Shown: positions 24,395 to 35,268, numbered from the stretch's first letter. The stretch: 64,000 bases of DNA from Panorpa germanica (GCA_963678705.1 OY783213.1:13458451-13522450); one strand, 5' to 3'. Notes: generated from the letters alone by a model not told the origin. Numbers and translations are program-made.

Positions 24395-24772
24395 ATCTTC
24401 TTCTAGTTTGTCCTCCTTTCCTTTTCTCTTTCTTTCTACTCAAGACTCAAAACTTCCTACTCCAACTTTTTCTTCTCCTTACCACTCATTCTACATGTTT
24501 TCTCGTCCTCTTTTCGTCCTGTTTTTATTATATTATTAATTGTTTGCCTTTGAGTTTTTCAAACTACATTAATATTTCTTACAACATTTCATATAATTTC
24601 AACTTAAAATTAATCTTAACAATTTTAGATCTTTCTCTTTCCCACAGTATTTTCTGATTCATCTCCTTCTCACCGTTTCCTACTTCTCCTTCCTTTTTGG
24701 CTGTACCTTCATCTCTCACCTTTTGCCTTCCTTGACCCCTCTCAACAAATTCTCTATTATCTTTGTACTATT
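24395..24772 (-). mobile_element. Purine-biased (minus strand) non-LTR retrotransposon debris
   Basis: The plus strand is pyrimidine-rich. The minus strand reads IIENLLRGVKEGKR near 24740-24770 and further Arg/Lys/Glu-rich stretches with many stops, matching the IEDLLRG motif of the other fragments. The segment abuts the MITE at 24773. Confidence 0.45.
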
Positions 24773-25017
24773 CCCAGTAAACAATTTGGTGAAGTGTCCT
24801 ATTTAGTAACGTTTCTATCACTAGTTCACTTCAATTATAGTTCGCATCAACTTTATCTTCATTTGTATTCCGACAGTAATTTCGCCATTTTTATATAAAG
24901 TAGACATTTTATATGAAAGACTGTGAGAAACTGAACTATAAATGAACTCTTTCATGACAAAAAAATCATGACGCATCTTCAATATGATGTCAAAGTGACT
25001 CCAAAATGTTTACTAGG
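24773..25017 (-). mobile_element. MITE with CCCAGTAAACA ends, copy 2
   Basis: Inverted copy of 10935-11185, about 245 bp, sharing the whole interior (for example TTTCTATCACTAGTTCACTT and AACTGAACTATAAATGAACT). The left end CCCAGTAAACAATTTGG is intact, while the right end has a CTGGG to CTAGG change. Both sides are flanked by TT. It lies directly at the end of retrotransposon debris. Confidence 0.85.
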
Positions 25018-26151
25018 TTCTTTCTTTCTTTCAGACTTCATTTTCCTTTTCCTGTCTTTTATTTCACTCGGTTCAAACATAAACCCTCTGTTTTTTCACT
25101 TATTATTTCTGGCAAACCCTTTAACGAACCAATAGTAGACCAAACCTCAGATAAATTGACTATTGACCTCAAAAAAAACCTTGTTACCTTAAAGACTAAA
25201 AGTTCCTAAACATTGGCCTACAAAAGATCACACCACCTTATAATTTAAGGAGCCTTTAAGTAAATACTACGATAAGTATGACTGCTTTGTTTTCCTAAGA
25301 TTATCATAACGGAATTGAACACATTATCAGTAATTGAAAAGGCTGAAATATAATTATTCATTCATGAATCGTGATCCAGATCCCATATAAGTCCTACCGT
25401 AAGTATAGCACAGTTAAGCATATTTAAACAGACTCCAATAGTTTTAATTGAATATAACTTTCCATTTGGTTTTCAATTATATAAAGTAAACTGTAGGCAA
25501 ACTTGCCGTTTGCATTTGCTGATTCCATTGGAAATTTTAAGTGCTTCCATAATATTCAATAATGATAATATGAACTTTTTCTATTTGTTTTAAATTAGCA
25601 TTCTAAAAAAATTTAGTAACTAAAGTACTTAGATGAATAATGGAAGTATGCAAATATTTAAATGGGGATTGTAATTTATTGAAAGAATATCATTAGTTAA
25701 TTGCTTTTTATATATATTGTACGTAACCAACGCTGTCGTTTAACCAACATTTAGAGAGTCTGACACGAAGTTCAACGAAGGCAGTCGAAATCCGTTCACT
25801 TTTCATTTCGACACGTTCCGTCTAATCATTTTAAATGTGTATTAAGAAATTACTTTAATAAACCATTCAATACCTTCATTGGAATAAAAAGCGTGTTTGA
25901 TTAACTAAAAGTATTAATAACTTGTCGAAAGTGGAAAGGTAATCTGAAGGAAGACTTTTCCTTTGTCACTCGAGGGAAGTCGCTCATATCATCTACCTAA
26001 GGTTCCTAAACTAGAAATAATTTCTTATCAGTTGCTGCGAATCAAGAGAATTACTTTAGCGAATTTTCTAAAAATTTCGAAGTAAAAGTGCCTACTGGCC
26101 CAGACCTAATTCGAAGATAAAGGATGCTGTAGTACAGCTAAGCAGTACCAA
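25018..26151. other. Intergenic, nothing recognised
   Basis: AT-rich sequence. The frame that starts at 25006 begins inside the MITE end and has no motif. Confidence 0.45.
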
Positions 26152-26264
26152 ACCGAGTCGAAATTTTAGACTTATCCTGATCCTAAAAGGAATCTATACT
26201 CCTCTTCTCATACTAAATACAGTAAAGTAAACCTCGTCTCGTCCTAAACATTATTATATGACCA
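26152..26264 (-). repeat. Short dispersed repeat, inverted partner at 16141-16250
   Basis: Reverse-complement copy of the segment at 16141-16250, with the same TTTTAGGATCAGGATAAGTC core on the minus strand. Remnant of an unidentified mobile element. Confidence 0.6.
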
Positions 26265-27057
26265 TCTCTTGGTCCTAATCATGATCCTATCGTCTTATGT
26301 AATTCTAACCCTGTAAATCTTTTTTAAATCTAAGATGGTTAAAAGGAATGTCTTAATATCTGCTACGGGTATAAGACATAGATTCTGTTGTTGAGGGATG
26401 AATATGAAATAATGAGAGAGATAGATAGATGCAATAATGAGTTAAATAGAGATAGATAGTGTTATATACATGTTTGATTTCGACTCGGGAAGCGATACTG
26501 TCTTGTACCCAATAAGGTTAAAACCTTAAATTAAAACCAACAACAGTGAGTGGGAATGGGGCTTTAATCATGCACAAAGCTTTTCTGCGAACAGACCTAA
26601 AAGTTTCGTCCTATTTACGTCCTATTACGTCCTATTTTTGTTAAATTATAATACAATTTTAAAATTCATCGACCAAAACTATTTTGAAAGAAATCCTTTA
26701 TGTAGTGGCAATTTATGTAAATGTGTTCAGCTTATTCACAATTTTTCCACTTTGATGAATACCCTCGTATGTTATTTATTGACCTTTGGCATTTGCTCCT
26801 AGACATGGGGACATGTATTAGATGACAAATTAACCGTTCGCTGTTGAATACTGTTGTTTGATAATATCACACATTATATGAAGATTTATCCGTCTAGACT
26901 CCATGGACGTATTTCGCTCCAACCCTTGAGGCATAACGGGGACTGTGTTTGTGCCAGAGGATGGGCGGTGATCTAGCGCCCTAACCAACACGCCCCTCAT
27001 ATGTGGATGTACGTAACAAACCACTAATATTGTTGATAGAGAATACAATATATATTT

Positions 27058-27240
27058 GTAGTTCAAATTACGAGAGATGGACGGCGCCTTATGTTTAAAA
27101 GAGGTTATAAGACCCATATGAATCTACTATATCCATTGTAATAAAATATGTATAATATATTATAATAAATAAATTTATACGGCACAACTTATTTTAAGCA
27201 TGACTCGCCGCCGATCGATCTCTCGTAATATGAACTATAT
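27058..27240 (+). mobile_element. MITE family A, copy 1
   Basis: The unit is bounded by TAGTTCAAATTACGAGAG on the left and its near-complement CTCTCGTAATATGAACTATA on the right. Inside are the family blocks TTTAAAAGAGGTTATAAGA (left) and GGCACAACTTATTTTAAGCA (right). Four copies occur in the window (also 34875-35095, 46286-46503 and 50653-50823). At about 183 bp this copy is among the shorter ones. No coding capacity. Confidence 0.85.
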
Positions 27241-27477
27241 ACATAATTAAGATTGTTCACAAATTATAAGTTAGTTGTTTCAACCACAGTAAATTTTTTT
27301 GTGATATTTAGAATTCCCTTTCTCATTAAATATTAGTTTCAAGGGCTATTAACCACAACTATTCAATTTTAGTATGAATTTAACTAAATCTAAAATTCTA
27401 AGAGAATTTGCTAAATTAATCTCTTATTCCCAGTCGTGGTGGTACATGTAAAAGGTTCGAAGTTAGGTCAATACTGA

Positions 27478-27630
27478 ATTTTTGTTAAGTGATTCAAAAT
27501 TAATTAGTGAATTATTTAAATATTTAGAAATGTGTAAAATAGAATTATAAATTGTAAAATATGTATAAAAAATGTTTGATGGTGGCTATGGCGAATAAAA
27601 GTCAAGACAAATAAATAAATAAATAAAAAA
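27478..27630 (+). repeat. LINE-like 3' tail repeat
   Basis: Contains GATGGTGGCTATGGCGAATA, then AAAGTCAAGAC, then an (AAAT)n tail at 27611-27630. The preceding body is shared with 23205-23310. The short repeated tail is the form left by target-primed insertion of many insect LINEs. Confidence 0.6.
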
Positions 27631-27741
27631 TAGGTTTGACAACCACTACCAACACAAGCCGAGCGCCAACGTACAGTTCAAGCAAAGCAATGACGTGACA
27701 AGTGTTATCGGACATTTTTTCCAATAAAAAGCAATGCTGTA

Positions 27742-27900
27742 TCAACCTTAGCATATATATATGGACTTGACAACTGTCACTTTCAACACATGCGCATAGA
27801 GAACAAATAGGAACATATACCTTTCTCTCTCGCACACATTTTGAACACACTTTTAGATCCAGCATTCACTCTCCATATATATATGCTCTAAGGTATCAAC
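27742..27900. repeat. Inverted repeat around a TATATATATG core
   Basis: GTATCAACCTTAGCATATAT near 27739 faces CCATATATATATGCTCTAAG near 27873, followed by GTATCAA. This gives an imperfect stem of about 25 bp with a 100-bp loop. It may be a small MITE, but there is only one copy here. Confidence 0.4.
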
Positions 27901-29751
27901 ACACGAAATTCAGATTTTTCCATTATTTTCCACTCATAACACATAAACTAATCAGAATGTCATAAATTTTTAAGTTATATCGTTTAAAGATTGGTACTTC
28001 TTAAAAATGATATGGAGTTGTCAATAGTGGCGCCATCTATATGCCTTACTACGAACTTACCGAGTGGTGTTTTGTATAAGCGTGTGTGGTTGAATTTAAT
28101 AATTACAGAAGACCACTTTGAAACGCAAGAAACAAAGAGTACAGCAACGTGCATAAGAAAAGAAAGTTTCATATATTTGTAGAAAAGCTTAAAGAATTAT
28201 TTCTTCTGCTTAAAATCATTGCCGATACTAAAATTTCTTTCTAATTAGGATGGCACGGAATTTTAAGTGGCTCTCCACCTTAAAAACAAGCTACCGCCGA
28301 CACTGAGTACTAATTTGTTATTTCATATTAATACCAACAACAATATGTTTGCGTCTAAGGTGCCCTGCGGCTAAAACTCTCTTCTTAGTTGCTCCAAATA
28401 TTCCAATAATTTACAAGATTATCCAAAGCCTATGTTTTTTAATTACAAACCAACTTCACATGTAACGGTGAGACCCCCTTCAAATCATAATCATAACTGT
28501 GGGGCATTTGATGCAAATGGTATTCACAAATATTTCGTGAATGAACTGAAATTCATAGCTAGAGGCTATATTTTCACCGACATGAGAGTCTTATTAATAT
28601 TAATTTCTGGAAATCGCATAAGATATGACCACTACGGAGATATATTCCAAAAAGGATTATGTGCGAGGAGAGGATTTATTTCCGTATCTAAAATGATGGT
28701 TAGTGAGCTATGCCTGTGAAAGGAAGGAATTCACTTTTTGTTGAACACTGTGTAGAATAATTTCATAACGTCTTAATACTTCTTCAATTTGCAAAGATTT
28801 GTTAAAAGAAGTATTGTGTTGTTTAAAATAACTTGAAACTAAAAAGAGAAATCTGTAAACGTTGGTAAGAAATTTGCTGTAGAAATTTACATAAAAATTC
28901 ATCTCCTTATAACAGATGGTGCTGCTATCCAGATATTTGCATTGCATAAAGCACATTTCTGATAATCATAATGAGTAAACTTCATACCAATGCTTCTATC
29001 AAAATGTCAATATTAATATTTATAAATACTTATTTTGTTAATTTTATTAAATAGAATAATGCAGTATTGTGTATTAATAAAATAATAATATGGTTTGGTT
29101 CTATTGTAAATATGGAGTGAGTGACTATAGTCTTACTAAAAATTGTATATTTATTTAGGTATATTTATAAACTCAGTTAGCTTGTGATAACAAAATATGA
29201 ATTTCCTATGGAAATGGTGTATATAAATAAAATGTTACGTTTTACATAGTACGAAAACCAATAACTTATTTCCTGGTATAAGGTAAGCAGAAGTTATATC
29301 TTAAAGGATATTTATTTAATGAAAAATAATCTACATAATTGTGAAACTCTCATAGGAATTTTAACATGCACATCGTTAATAATTTTTATCAAAATAAAAA
29401 ATTTATAAAAGCGTCGTTGTTTTATTTCTATTATATTACTTATTATTCACTTTGTTGCAGTTTTCTTTATCACTGATGCTTTAAATTATACTAACATTTC
29501 AAATATATTTTTAGGGAAAGAGAAGTGTATACAAATACGATGCAGCAACAAGTATCCTTTTAAATAGGAGGGTGATTTCTTTCCTTTACAGCAAAAATGT
29601 TTATGTATTTGAAAATAAATAAACTTATCTAATACACATAATTTATGGTTTTATTTTGTTGTATTTAGAATATGTAATGTAGAACATTGTGATGTAGTAG
29701 TTTGTATGATTTAAAATATTTGTTTTAGTAATATACTAAAAAATATCTTTA
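27901..29751. other. Intergenic or lola intron, no exon recognised
   Basis: AT-rich sequence before the first zinc-finger exon. If the lola common exons lie upstream, this is part of a long intron. The frames at 27991-28182, 28432-28719 and 28708-28956 carry no motif. I found no BTB-domain exon here. Confidence 0.4.
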
Positions 29752-29761
29752 ATGTTCATAG

Positions 29762-30162
29762 GCCACTCATCCAATCTGATCCCGACTCAAATAAAAATTG
29801 AGAAACCAGATCAAAGTATGGATGTTAAAAATGTCGTCATCTGCGATCAATACAGTCTACGTCAAAGGAATCGGCAGTCTTATAATGAGATGCCTCAGGA
29901 ACCTACAACACAAAGCAAAAATGAAGGATACAATAATATAGTACATCTTCCTGATGGTCGCTATGCATGTCCGAATTGTGCAAAAACATACATTCACAAA
30001 ACTAATGTATACGGTCACATGAAAAACGACTGTGGTCAGAAAAGCCGTTTTCAATGTGCCAGGTGTTTTAAATCTTATAAACACAAAAATAGTCTGTACA
30101 ATCATAGCTGCGTTACAGATAAAATTGAACCGCGGCACAAGAAGCGTCTGGCTTATTTTTAA
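29762..30162 (+). CDS. lola: lola-type alternative 3' exon 1 (paired zinc fingers)
   Basis: Terminal coding exon beginning at the 3' splice site TTCATAG|GC (two bases, then codons) and encoding about 132 residues to a TAA. A linker of about 60 residues carries TQIKIEKPDQ, in which IKIE fits a sumoylation consensus. It is followed by finger 1 (CPNC at Tyr-Ala-Cys, then C-X2-C-X12-H-X4-C) and finger 2 (CARC, C-X2-C-X12-H-X-C). The spacer CGQKSRFQC matches the lola pattern of two fingers joined by CG-x-F-x-C. In BTB zinc-finger regulators such as Lola, each such exon gives a nuclear isoform with its own DNA specificity. This exon has the longest linker of the array. Family call is from motif pattern; the BTB exon is not in the window. 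Confidence 0.75.
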
Positions 30163-30770
30163 TATTTACTGCTGATCAAATTTGTATGAGTTTAGGTAAA
30201 ATGCAAAACTTTATACTTATTATACGTTTCATATCAATACAGGTAATTGAAAAATTGCTATTTATTAGAGATTGTATTAAACACTTTTGTTTAAACTTTT
30301 TTTTATAAATATGTGATTCAACTTTATAATTAGTTATGTTTTAAATAATAGATCTATGTATATGTTGCCTGTAGACTCATAGATTTGCTTTAATTAGTGT
30401 TTTTAATGAAGTTTAATTTATCTTTTGTGAATCATATCGTAAATATAATAATTCTGTTAAATTTTTGAAACCTTATTTTAAGCTCTACGAAATGTAAACA
30501 TTAATAAACAATGTTAAAATATATTAACAAATTTTTCAACAATAAAAATGTTTTTAAATACAAATTAAATTATGTGTACTTGGAATAAAATGTTTTAATT
30601 TCAGTACCTACTATTTGTTAGCCCAAATGGAAGAATATTACGTGTTTATATGACAGTATTATTTTCTGCATTCAACAGCAAAACTATTTAATATTTAGCT
30701 TCTGTTATGCATTTAAAACAATGTCTCATATTATTTATATTATAGAAACTAATATCTGTTTTATTTGCAG

Positions 30771-31030
30771 AATATTCAACAACAAATTTATTTGTGAATC
30801 CATATGTGGTCTATCCTGAGGAAAATAATTGTTCGAAGCAACAGATAATAATCTGCGCGAATGGAAATTATGCTTGTCCAAGATGCTTCAAAGAATTCAA
30901 ACATCGTTCCAATTTGAGTACACATATAAATCATATGTGTGGTCCGAATAATAAGCGATTTCAATGCACCAAATGTTTGAAGACATATAAGTACAACCAA
31001 AGTTTATCTCATCACAAAAAACATTGTTAA
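30771..31030 (+). CDS. lola: lola-type alternative 3' exon 2
   Basis: Starts at TTTGCAG|AA, in the same phase as the other array exons, and encodes about 85 residues to TAA. There is no early in-frame ATG, so it is only expressed by splicing. Finger 1 starts YACPRCFKEF and runs C-X2-C-X12-H-X4-C. Finger 2 starts FQCTKCLKTY and ends HHKKHC, so the last ligand is Cys. A polyadenylation signal AATAAA lies at 31307-31312, so the exon ends its own transcript. Its 3' untranslated region is similar to that of the next exon, which shows they arose by tandem duplication. Confidence 0.78.
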
Positions 31031-31442
31031 TTTATAAAATGAAAAAAAAAATAACGTTCGAAAGTATCCTTCTTTAATTTAAGTTAATTAGGTTTTCATT
31101 AATTTAAACAAGTCATATTTTCTCTAGAATTATTTTGTAATATTACTCTGTTTATTGATGACTTACTTTATGACATAGAAGATTATATTTTATTATCCTA
31201 TATTAATTTAGGATATTATATTTATTATAGGATACTATATTTTATTATTCTGCTGTAATATTGTTATAACATTTTTGTAAATGGCATTTTCTTGTTATAA
31301 ATTTAGAATAAAAAGTACTGATCTAATGAAACAAACTTTCTTCGAGTGATCTATTTATTATTCTAGCCTCCTTGAATGTTTTTTCAAATAAATAAAGATA
31401 TTTGTCCATATAGATATGTACTAATATTAATTTTTTTTTTAG

Positions 31443-31702
31443 AACGCTCATCTAGATCCCCTTCGATGACTTTGGATAATGTTGCAGTTACTACCCCGAA
31501 AAAATTTAAAATAATCTACTGCTCAAATGGTCAATATGCATGTCCAAAGTGTCTAAAACAGTTTAGGCATCGAACGAATTTATATACACATTTGAACCAT
31601 GTTTGCGGTTTCCGTGGCAAGAGGTTGCAATGCAACAAATGTTACAAGACTTATAAACAACCCCGAACTTTAGCCAAACACAAGTGTCGTTTTAGACGAT
31701 GA
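31443..31702 (+). CDS. lola: lola-type alternative 3' exon 3
   Basis: Begins after a T-rich tract at TTTTTTTTAG|AA and encodes about 85 residues to TGA. The first residues (ERSSRSPSMTLD, with the Glu split across the junction) closely match exon 4, as does the lead-in KIIYCSNGQY. Finger 1 is CPKCLKQFRHRTNLYTHLNH followed by a Cys. Finger 2 starts LQCNKCYKTY and ends KHKC, with a shortened H-X-C end like exon 1. AATAAA follows at 31929-31934. It is the nearest paralogue of exon 4 in its coding part, while its 3' UTR matches that of exon 2. Confidence 0.78.
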
Positions 31703-32094
31703 AAAAAATGTACTTCTCAAAGTATCCTTTTTTTAAATTATTTCAATATGCTTTCCATTAATTTTAACAAATCATATTTTATCTAGAATTATTTTGTAAT
31801 ATTATTTTGTTTATTGATCTACTTAATGTGACCTATGTATGAGATATATATTTTTTTTCTTATCCTATTCTTCTGTATAAATGATTTAGTATTTTTGTAG
31901 ACGACCTTTATTTGTTATATAAATTTACAATAAAAAGTAATAATTAAATCAAATAAACTTTCATCAGTGACCAATTTGTTGCTCTTCCTACATTGAATGT
32001 AATTAATAAATTTAAATGTGGTAGTCACATAGATAAAGATGGCTTAACATTTGTCTTCCGTGATATATAATTATTATCTTTCTTTTTTTTTTAG

Positions 32095-32369
32095 AAAACT
32101 CATCTAGATTTCCTTCGATGGCTTTAGATGATTATACAGTTGCTACATCAAAGAAATTAAAGATAATCTACTGCTCAAATGGTCAATATGGATGTCCGAA
32201 GTGTTTAAAGCAGTATGTTCATCGATCGAATTTATATACGCATTTAAAACATTTTTGCGGTTCACGCAGCAAGAGATTTCAATGCACCAAGTGTTTTAAA
32301 ACGTTCGGGTATAATCAAAGTCTGAAGCAGCATCTAGAAAAATGTGAAACAATGTTTTACACCGATTAA
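32095..32369 (+). CDS. lola: lola-type alternative 3' exon 4
   Basis: Starts at TTTTTTTTTTAG|AA in the shared phase and encodes about 90 residues to TAA. N-terminal NSSRFPSMALDDYTVATSKK parallels exon 3. Finger 1 is CPKCLKQYVHRSNLYTHLKH followed by Cys (C-X2-C-X12-H-X4-C). Finger 2 starts FQCTKCFKTFGYNQSL and ends QHLEKC. A short tail follows the last Cys. The strong similarity to exon 3 marks a recent duplication. Confidence 0.78.
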
Positions 32370-32772
32370 ACTGATCTATATTTTATTGTCACTAGAATTT
32401 TATTAATTTCATTTCATTAGAAATAGATTTATATAAATTAGAATAGTATTTATTTTTGTTAAACCACAATTTTATATATGTACAATATTTGTTCATTTTA
32501 TGTAAATACAACATACAATGTTGAAAAATTGTTAGTTTATTACTAATTCTTAGTTTATACTAATTTCTTTAATCAGTTTGCGAAAAAAATTAGTTTTATT
32601 ATTATTAAACATTATTGTTATATTTAATTATTCAAGTTAATTGACTATGAGTACGGCAACTAGCCATTATATATTAAATAATTTCTTCTGCATGTCATTA
32701 TAATTATAATTTCTTTATTCAAATTTGCAATTAGAAAGATCCATGTTATAATTTATTTATTATTTGTTGTAG

Positions 32773-33044
32773 AATTATCAACAAGATTTTCTTCGAAGAC
32801 TAAACATGATACAAAAACTTCTAGTTCAACAGAATTTAAGATAATACACCTCTCAAATGGTCAATACGCATGTCCAAAATGTTCAAAGAAATATGCCCAG
32901 AAATCAAATTTATATAGTCATATGAAGCATTTATGCGGTTCATATAGCAACAGTTTTCAATGTCTGAAATGTTTGAAAACGTACAAATATGTTCAAAGTT
33001 TGTCTCGACACAAAAGACAATGCTTACTTTCTCAGTACACATGA
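32773..33044 (+). CDS. lola: lola-type alternative 3' exon 5 (no early ATG)
   Basis: Read directly from the sequence: after TTGTTGTAG|AA an open frame of 89 residues runs to TGA at 33042-33044. It begins LSTRFSSKTKHDTKTSSSTE. Then come IHLSNGQYACPKCSKKYAQK (finger 1, C-X2-C-X12-H-X4-C) and FQCLKCLKTYKYVQSLSRH (finger 2, ending KRQC). The first in-frame ATG lies inside finger 1, so searches that demand a start codon miss it. The minus-strand frame at 32836-33042 is its shadow. Phase, fingers and spacing equal those of its neighbours, so I rate it intact. Confidence 0.78.
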
Positions 33045-33387
33045 ATAATATAAAAATGTTATAATCAACTAAGTGTGATCACTGCTTTATATTTTATTAC
33101 AAGAAAAGTATTATTTTCAATTAAATAATGTTAAATAGTAGACCTAATTATTTAATGTAATATTTGTTGTAAAATTTACAAAATTGTGTTTGTTTATATC
33201 TTGTAAAAATACATACATAATACTTGTATTAAAACATTGCGTTAGTACGATTTGTATAATAAATTTATGAAAGAAATGTATTTAAGAAATTTACATTTTA
33301 AAATGTTTGCATGTCTGGAAAATTGTGACTTTCTTTTAGTTGCAGTTTCAATAATACTTATTGTAATTGAATTATTATTTATTGTAG

Positions 33388-33656
33388 AGTACTCAACGAT
33401 ATATTCTTCAGAGACAGCAAATTACAGAAAATCTACTTCATCAAAAGTTGCGATGTACCGCCTCCCAAATGGTCAATATGAATGTCCAAAATGTTCACGG
33501 CGATATGCCCATCGGTCGAACTTATACCATCATTTGAAACATATTTGCGGTTTCACAGCACATAGCAAGAATTTTCAATGTCCTAAGTGTTTTAAAAAGT
33601 ACAGGTATCGTCAAGGTTTATGTCGACATAAAAGAAAATGTTTACTTATTCAGTAA
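33388..33656 (+). CDS. lola: lola-type alternative 3' exon 6
   Basis: Starts at TTTATTGTAG|AG, in the same phase, with about 88 residues to TAA. The upstream ATG at 33252 belongs to the intron and gives a hydrophobic leader that should not be translated. Finger 1 is CPKCSRRYAHRSNLYHHLKH followed by Cys. The inter-finger spacer is one residue or more longer than in exon 5 (GFTAHSKNFQC). Finger 2 starts CPKCFKKYRYRQGL and ends RHKRKC. AATAAA lies close by at about 33844. Confidence 0.77.
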
Positions 33657-34445
33657 ATATATCTACATAAAATTAAATTTAATGTAAATGTTACATTAAT
33701 ATGGATTAACGTAAAAGTAATACTTTTATTTGTGTAATTCCAATTCATTATTAAGTAATTGATATATTTTAAGTTTTCTGTTTTAGTAGTTACTTATATT
33801 TGTATAAAAAATAATAATAACTTTTTTTGCAAAATTTCTGTTTGAATAAATATGTGAAAAACATGTGTTTTTTCTTAGAATTTTTTTTTTTTTTTGTTTC
33901 AATAGTTTTAATTGTAAAAAATTAAATGGTATGGCTTTTTGTTTGCTGCAAATTTCTTATAATTTTTAAAGAACAGTATTCACCTTCATAAAAATAATAA
34001 AAAATATAAGATATAGCTAACTAAAAAATAAAACATAAAGTCTTTACTGTAAGTATTTTTTTTATAAACATATTTTGTATCAGGGTAGCATAAAAATAAA
34101 TTAAAAAGGATGCCCCCGTGTTTCATTCATAAAAACATTCGTTCAAAAATTGTATCAGGGTAGTAGAAATATAAAGAATATATTAAAAGACACTGCTTTA
34201 AATTCATTCATAAAATACGCATGGAAAAATTGAAATAAAATTACAAAATATATTATATCATTCATATCTTACATAGAAAATAGACTTGATGACGGGGTAA
34301 ACGCTAGTTTAACAAACGATTTTAAAAAATTTAATAGCTCCACTAAAAATTTTGTTCTGTATTTTAATAATTTCTATAACTTCCTACAAAATTACATATA
34401 ATATTATAATACAGTTTAATAATATGCTTCACCTTATATTTTCAG

Positions 34446-34705
34446 AATGCTCAAGAAGAATCTACTATAGAAAAACTGTAGATAATAACGAAGCTCCTCC
34501 AACAAAATGGAAAATAATTTATCTCTCAAATGGCAAATATTCATGTCCCAAGTGTTCCAAGACATATACCAATCGTTCGTCTTCTTATACTCATATGCAA
34601 CAATGTTGTATGCCACAAAGAAGTTATCAATGTCTTAAGTGTTCGAAAACGTACAGACATTTTCCAGGTTTATCACGGCATAGAAGAACATGTTTATTTT
34701 CGTAG
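34446..34705 (+). CDS. lola: lola-type alternative 3' exon 7
   Basis: Starts at ATTTTCAG|AA and encodes about 85 residues to TAG. The linker is Glu/Arg/Tyr-rich (CSRRIYYRKTVDNNEAPPTK). It leads to LSNGKYSCPKCSKTYTNRSS (finger 1), which ends HMQQCC, so the usual CG after the ligand is CC. Finger 2 starts YQCLKCSKTYRHFPGLSRH and ends RRTC. It is the most divergent intact member of the array. ATG at 34352 is intronic. AATAAA lies near 34739. Confidence 0.75.
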
Positions 34706-34874
34706 AAACTAATATTATATTAATGTTACAATAATACGTAATAAATGTATTCCAACAATAGAACTGCTCCACATTTTATTAAATTATTATTTTTATTTGA
34801 ATAATTTCAAATCATTATTAGTTTATTTTAATTTATCTGCAATAGTAGTTATGTATAATTGTACTTTTTCACTA

Positions 34875-35095
34875 ATATAGTCCAAATCACGATAGTTCGG
34901 CGGTGACTTATACTTAAAAGAGGTTATAAGAGCGGTATAAATCTATAATACGATAATGAATTTTGTCTTATTCGTTTCTATATACATTATAGAAAAATAA
35001 GTGAGTCAGTGCTTTTTAGTTATATCGGCAGTTTATACCCCACAATTTGTTTTAAGTATGAGTCGCCGCTGAACTCTCGTAATTTGAACTATATA
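34875..35095 (+). mobile_element. MITE family A, copy 2 (between lola exons 7 and 8)
   Basis: Left end TATAGTCCAAATCACGATAG, then TTCGGCGGTGACTTATACTT and AAAAGAGGTTATAAGAG. The right end contains TTTTAAGTATGAGTCGCCGC and CTCTCGTAATTTGAACTATA. About 220 bp and non-coding. It lies within the exon array, between the last intact exon and the decayed one. Confidence 0.85.
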
Positions 35096-35268
35096 TGTTT
35101 ATTTCTTATAAAATATAAATACAACGAAAAATAAAATAAAATAAAAATTGTGAATAATAAAACTTATGTTTTATTTTTTTAGTTATCGGTAATTTAATTG
35201 TAATAATTGGTAATTATTATCTTGCATCTAATTTAACAATTTAATAAAAGATTTACAGAATACTCGAC

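Noticed and set aside
33252..33387. Hydrophobic leader before lola exon 6 as a signal peptide
   Set aside because: It lies upstream of the splice acceptor shared by all array exons and is intronic; a secreted zinc-finger protein makes no sense here.
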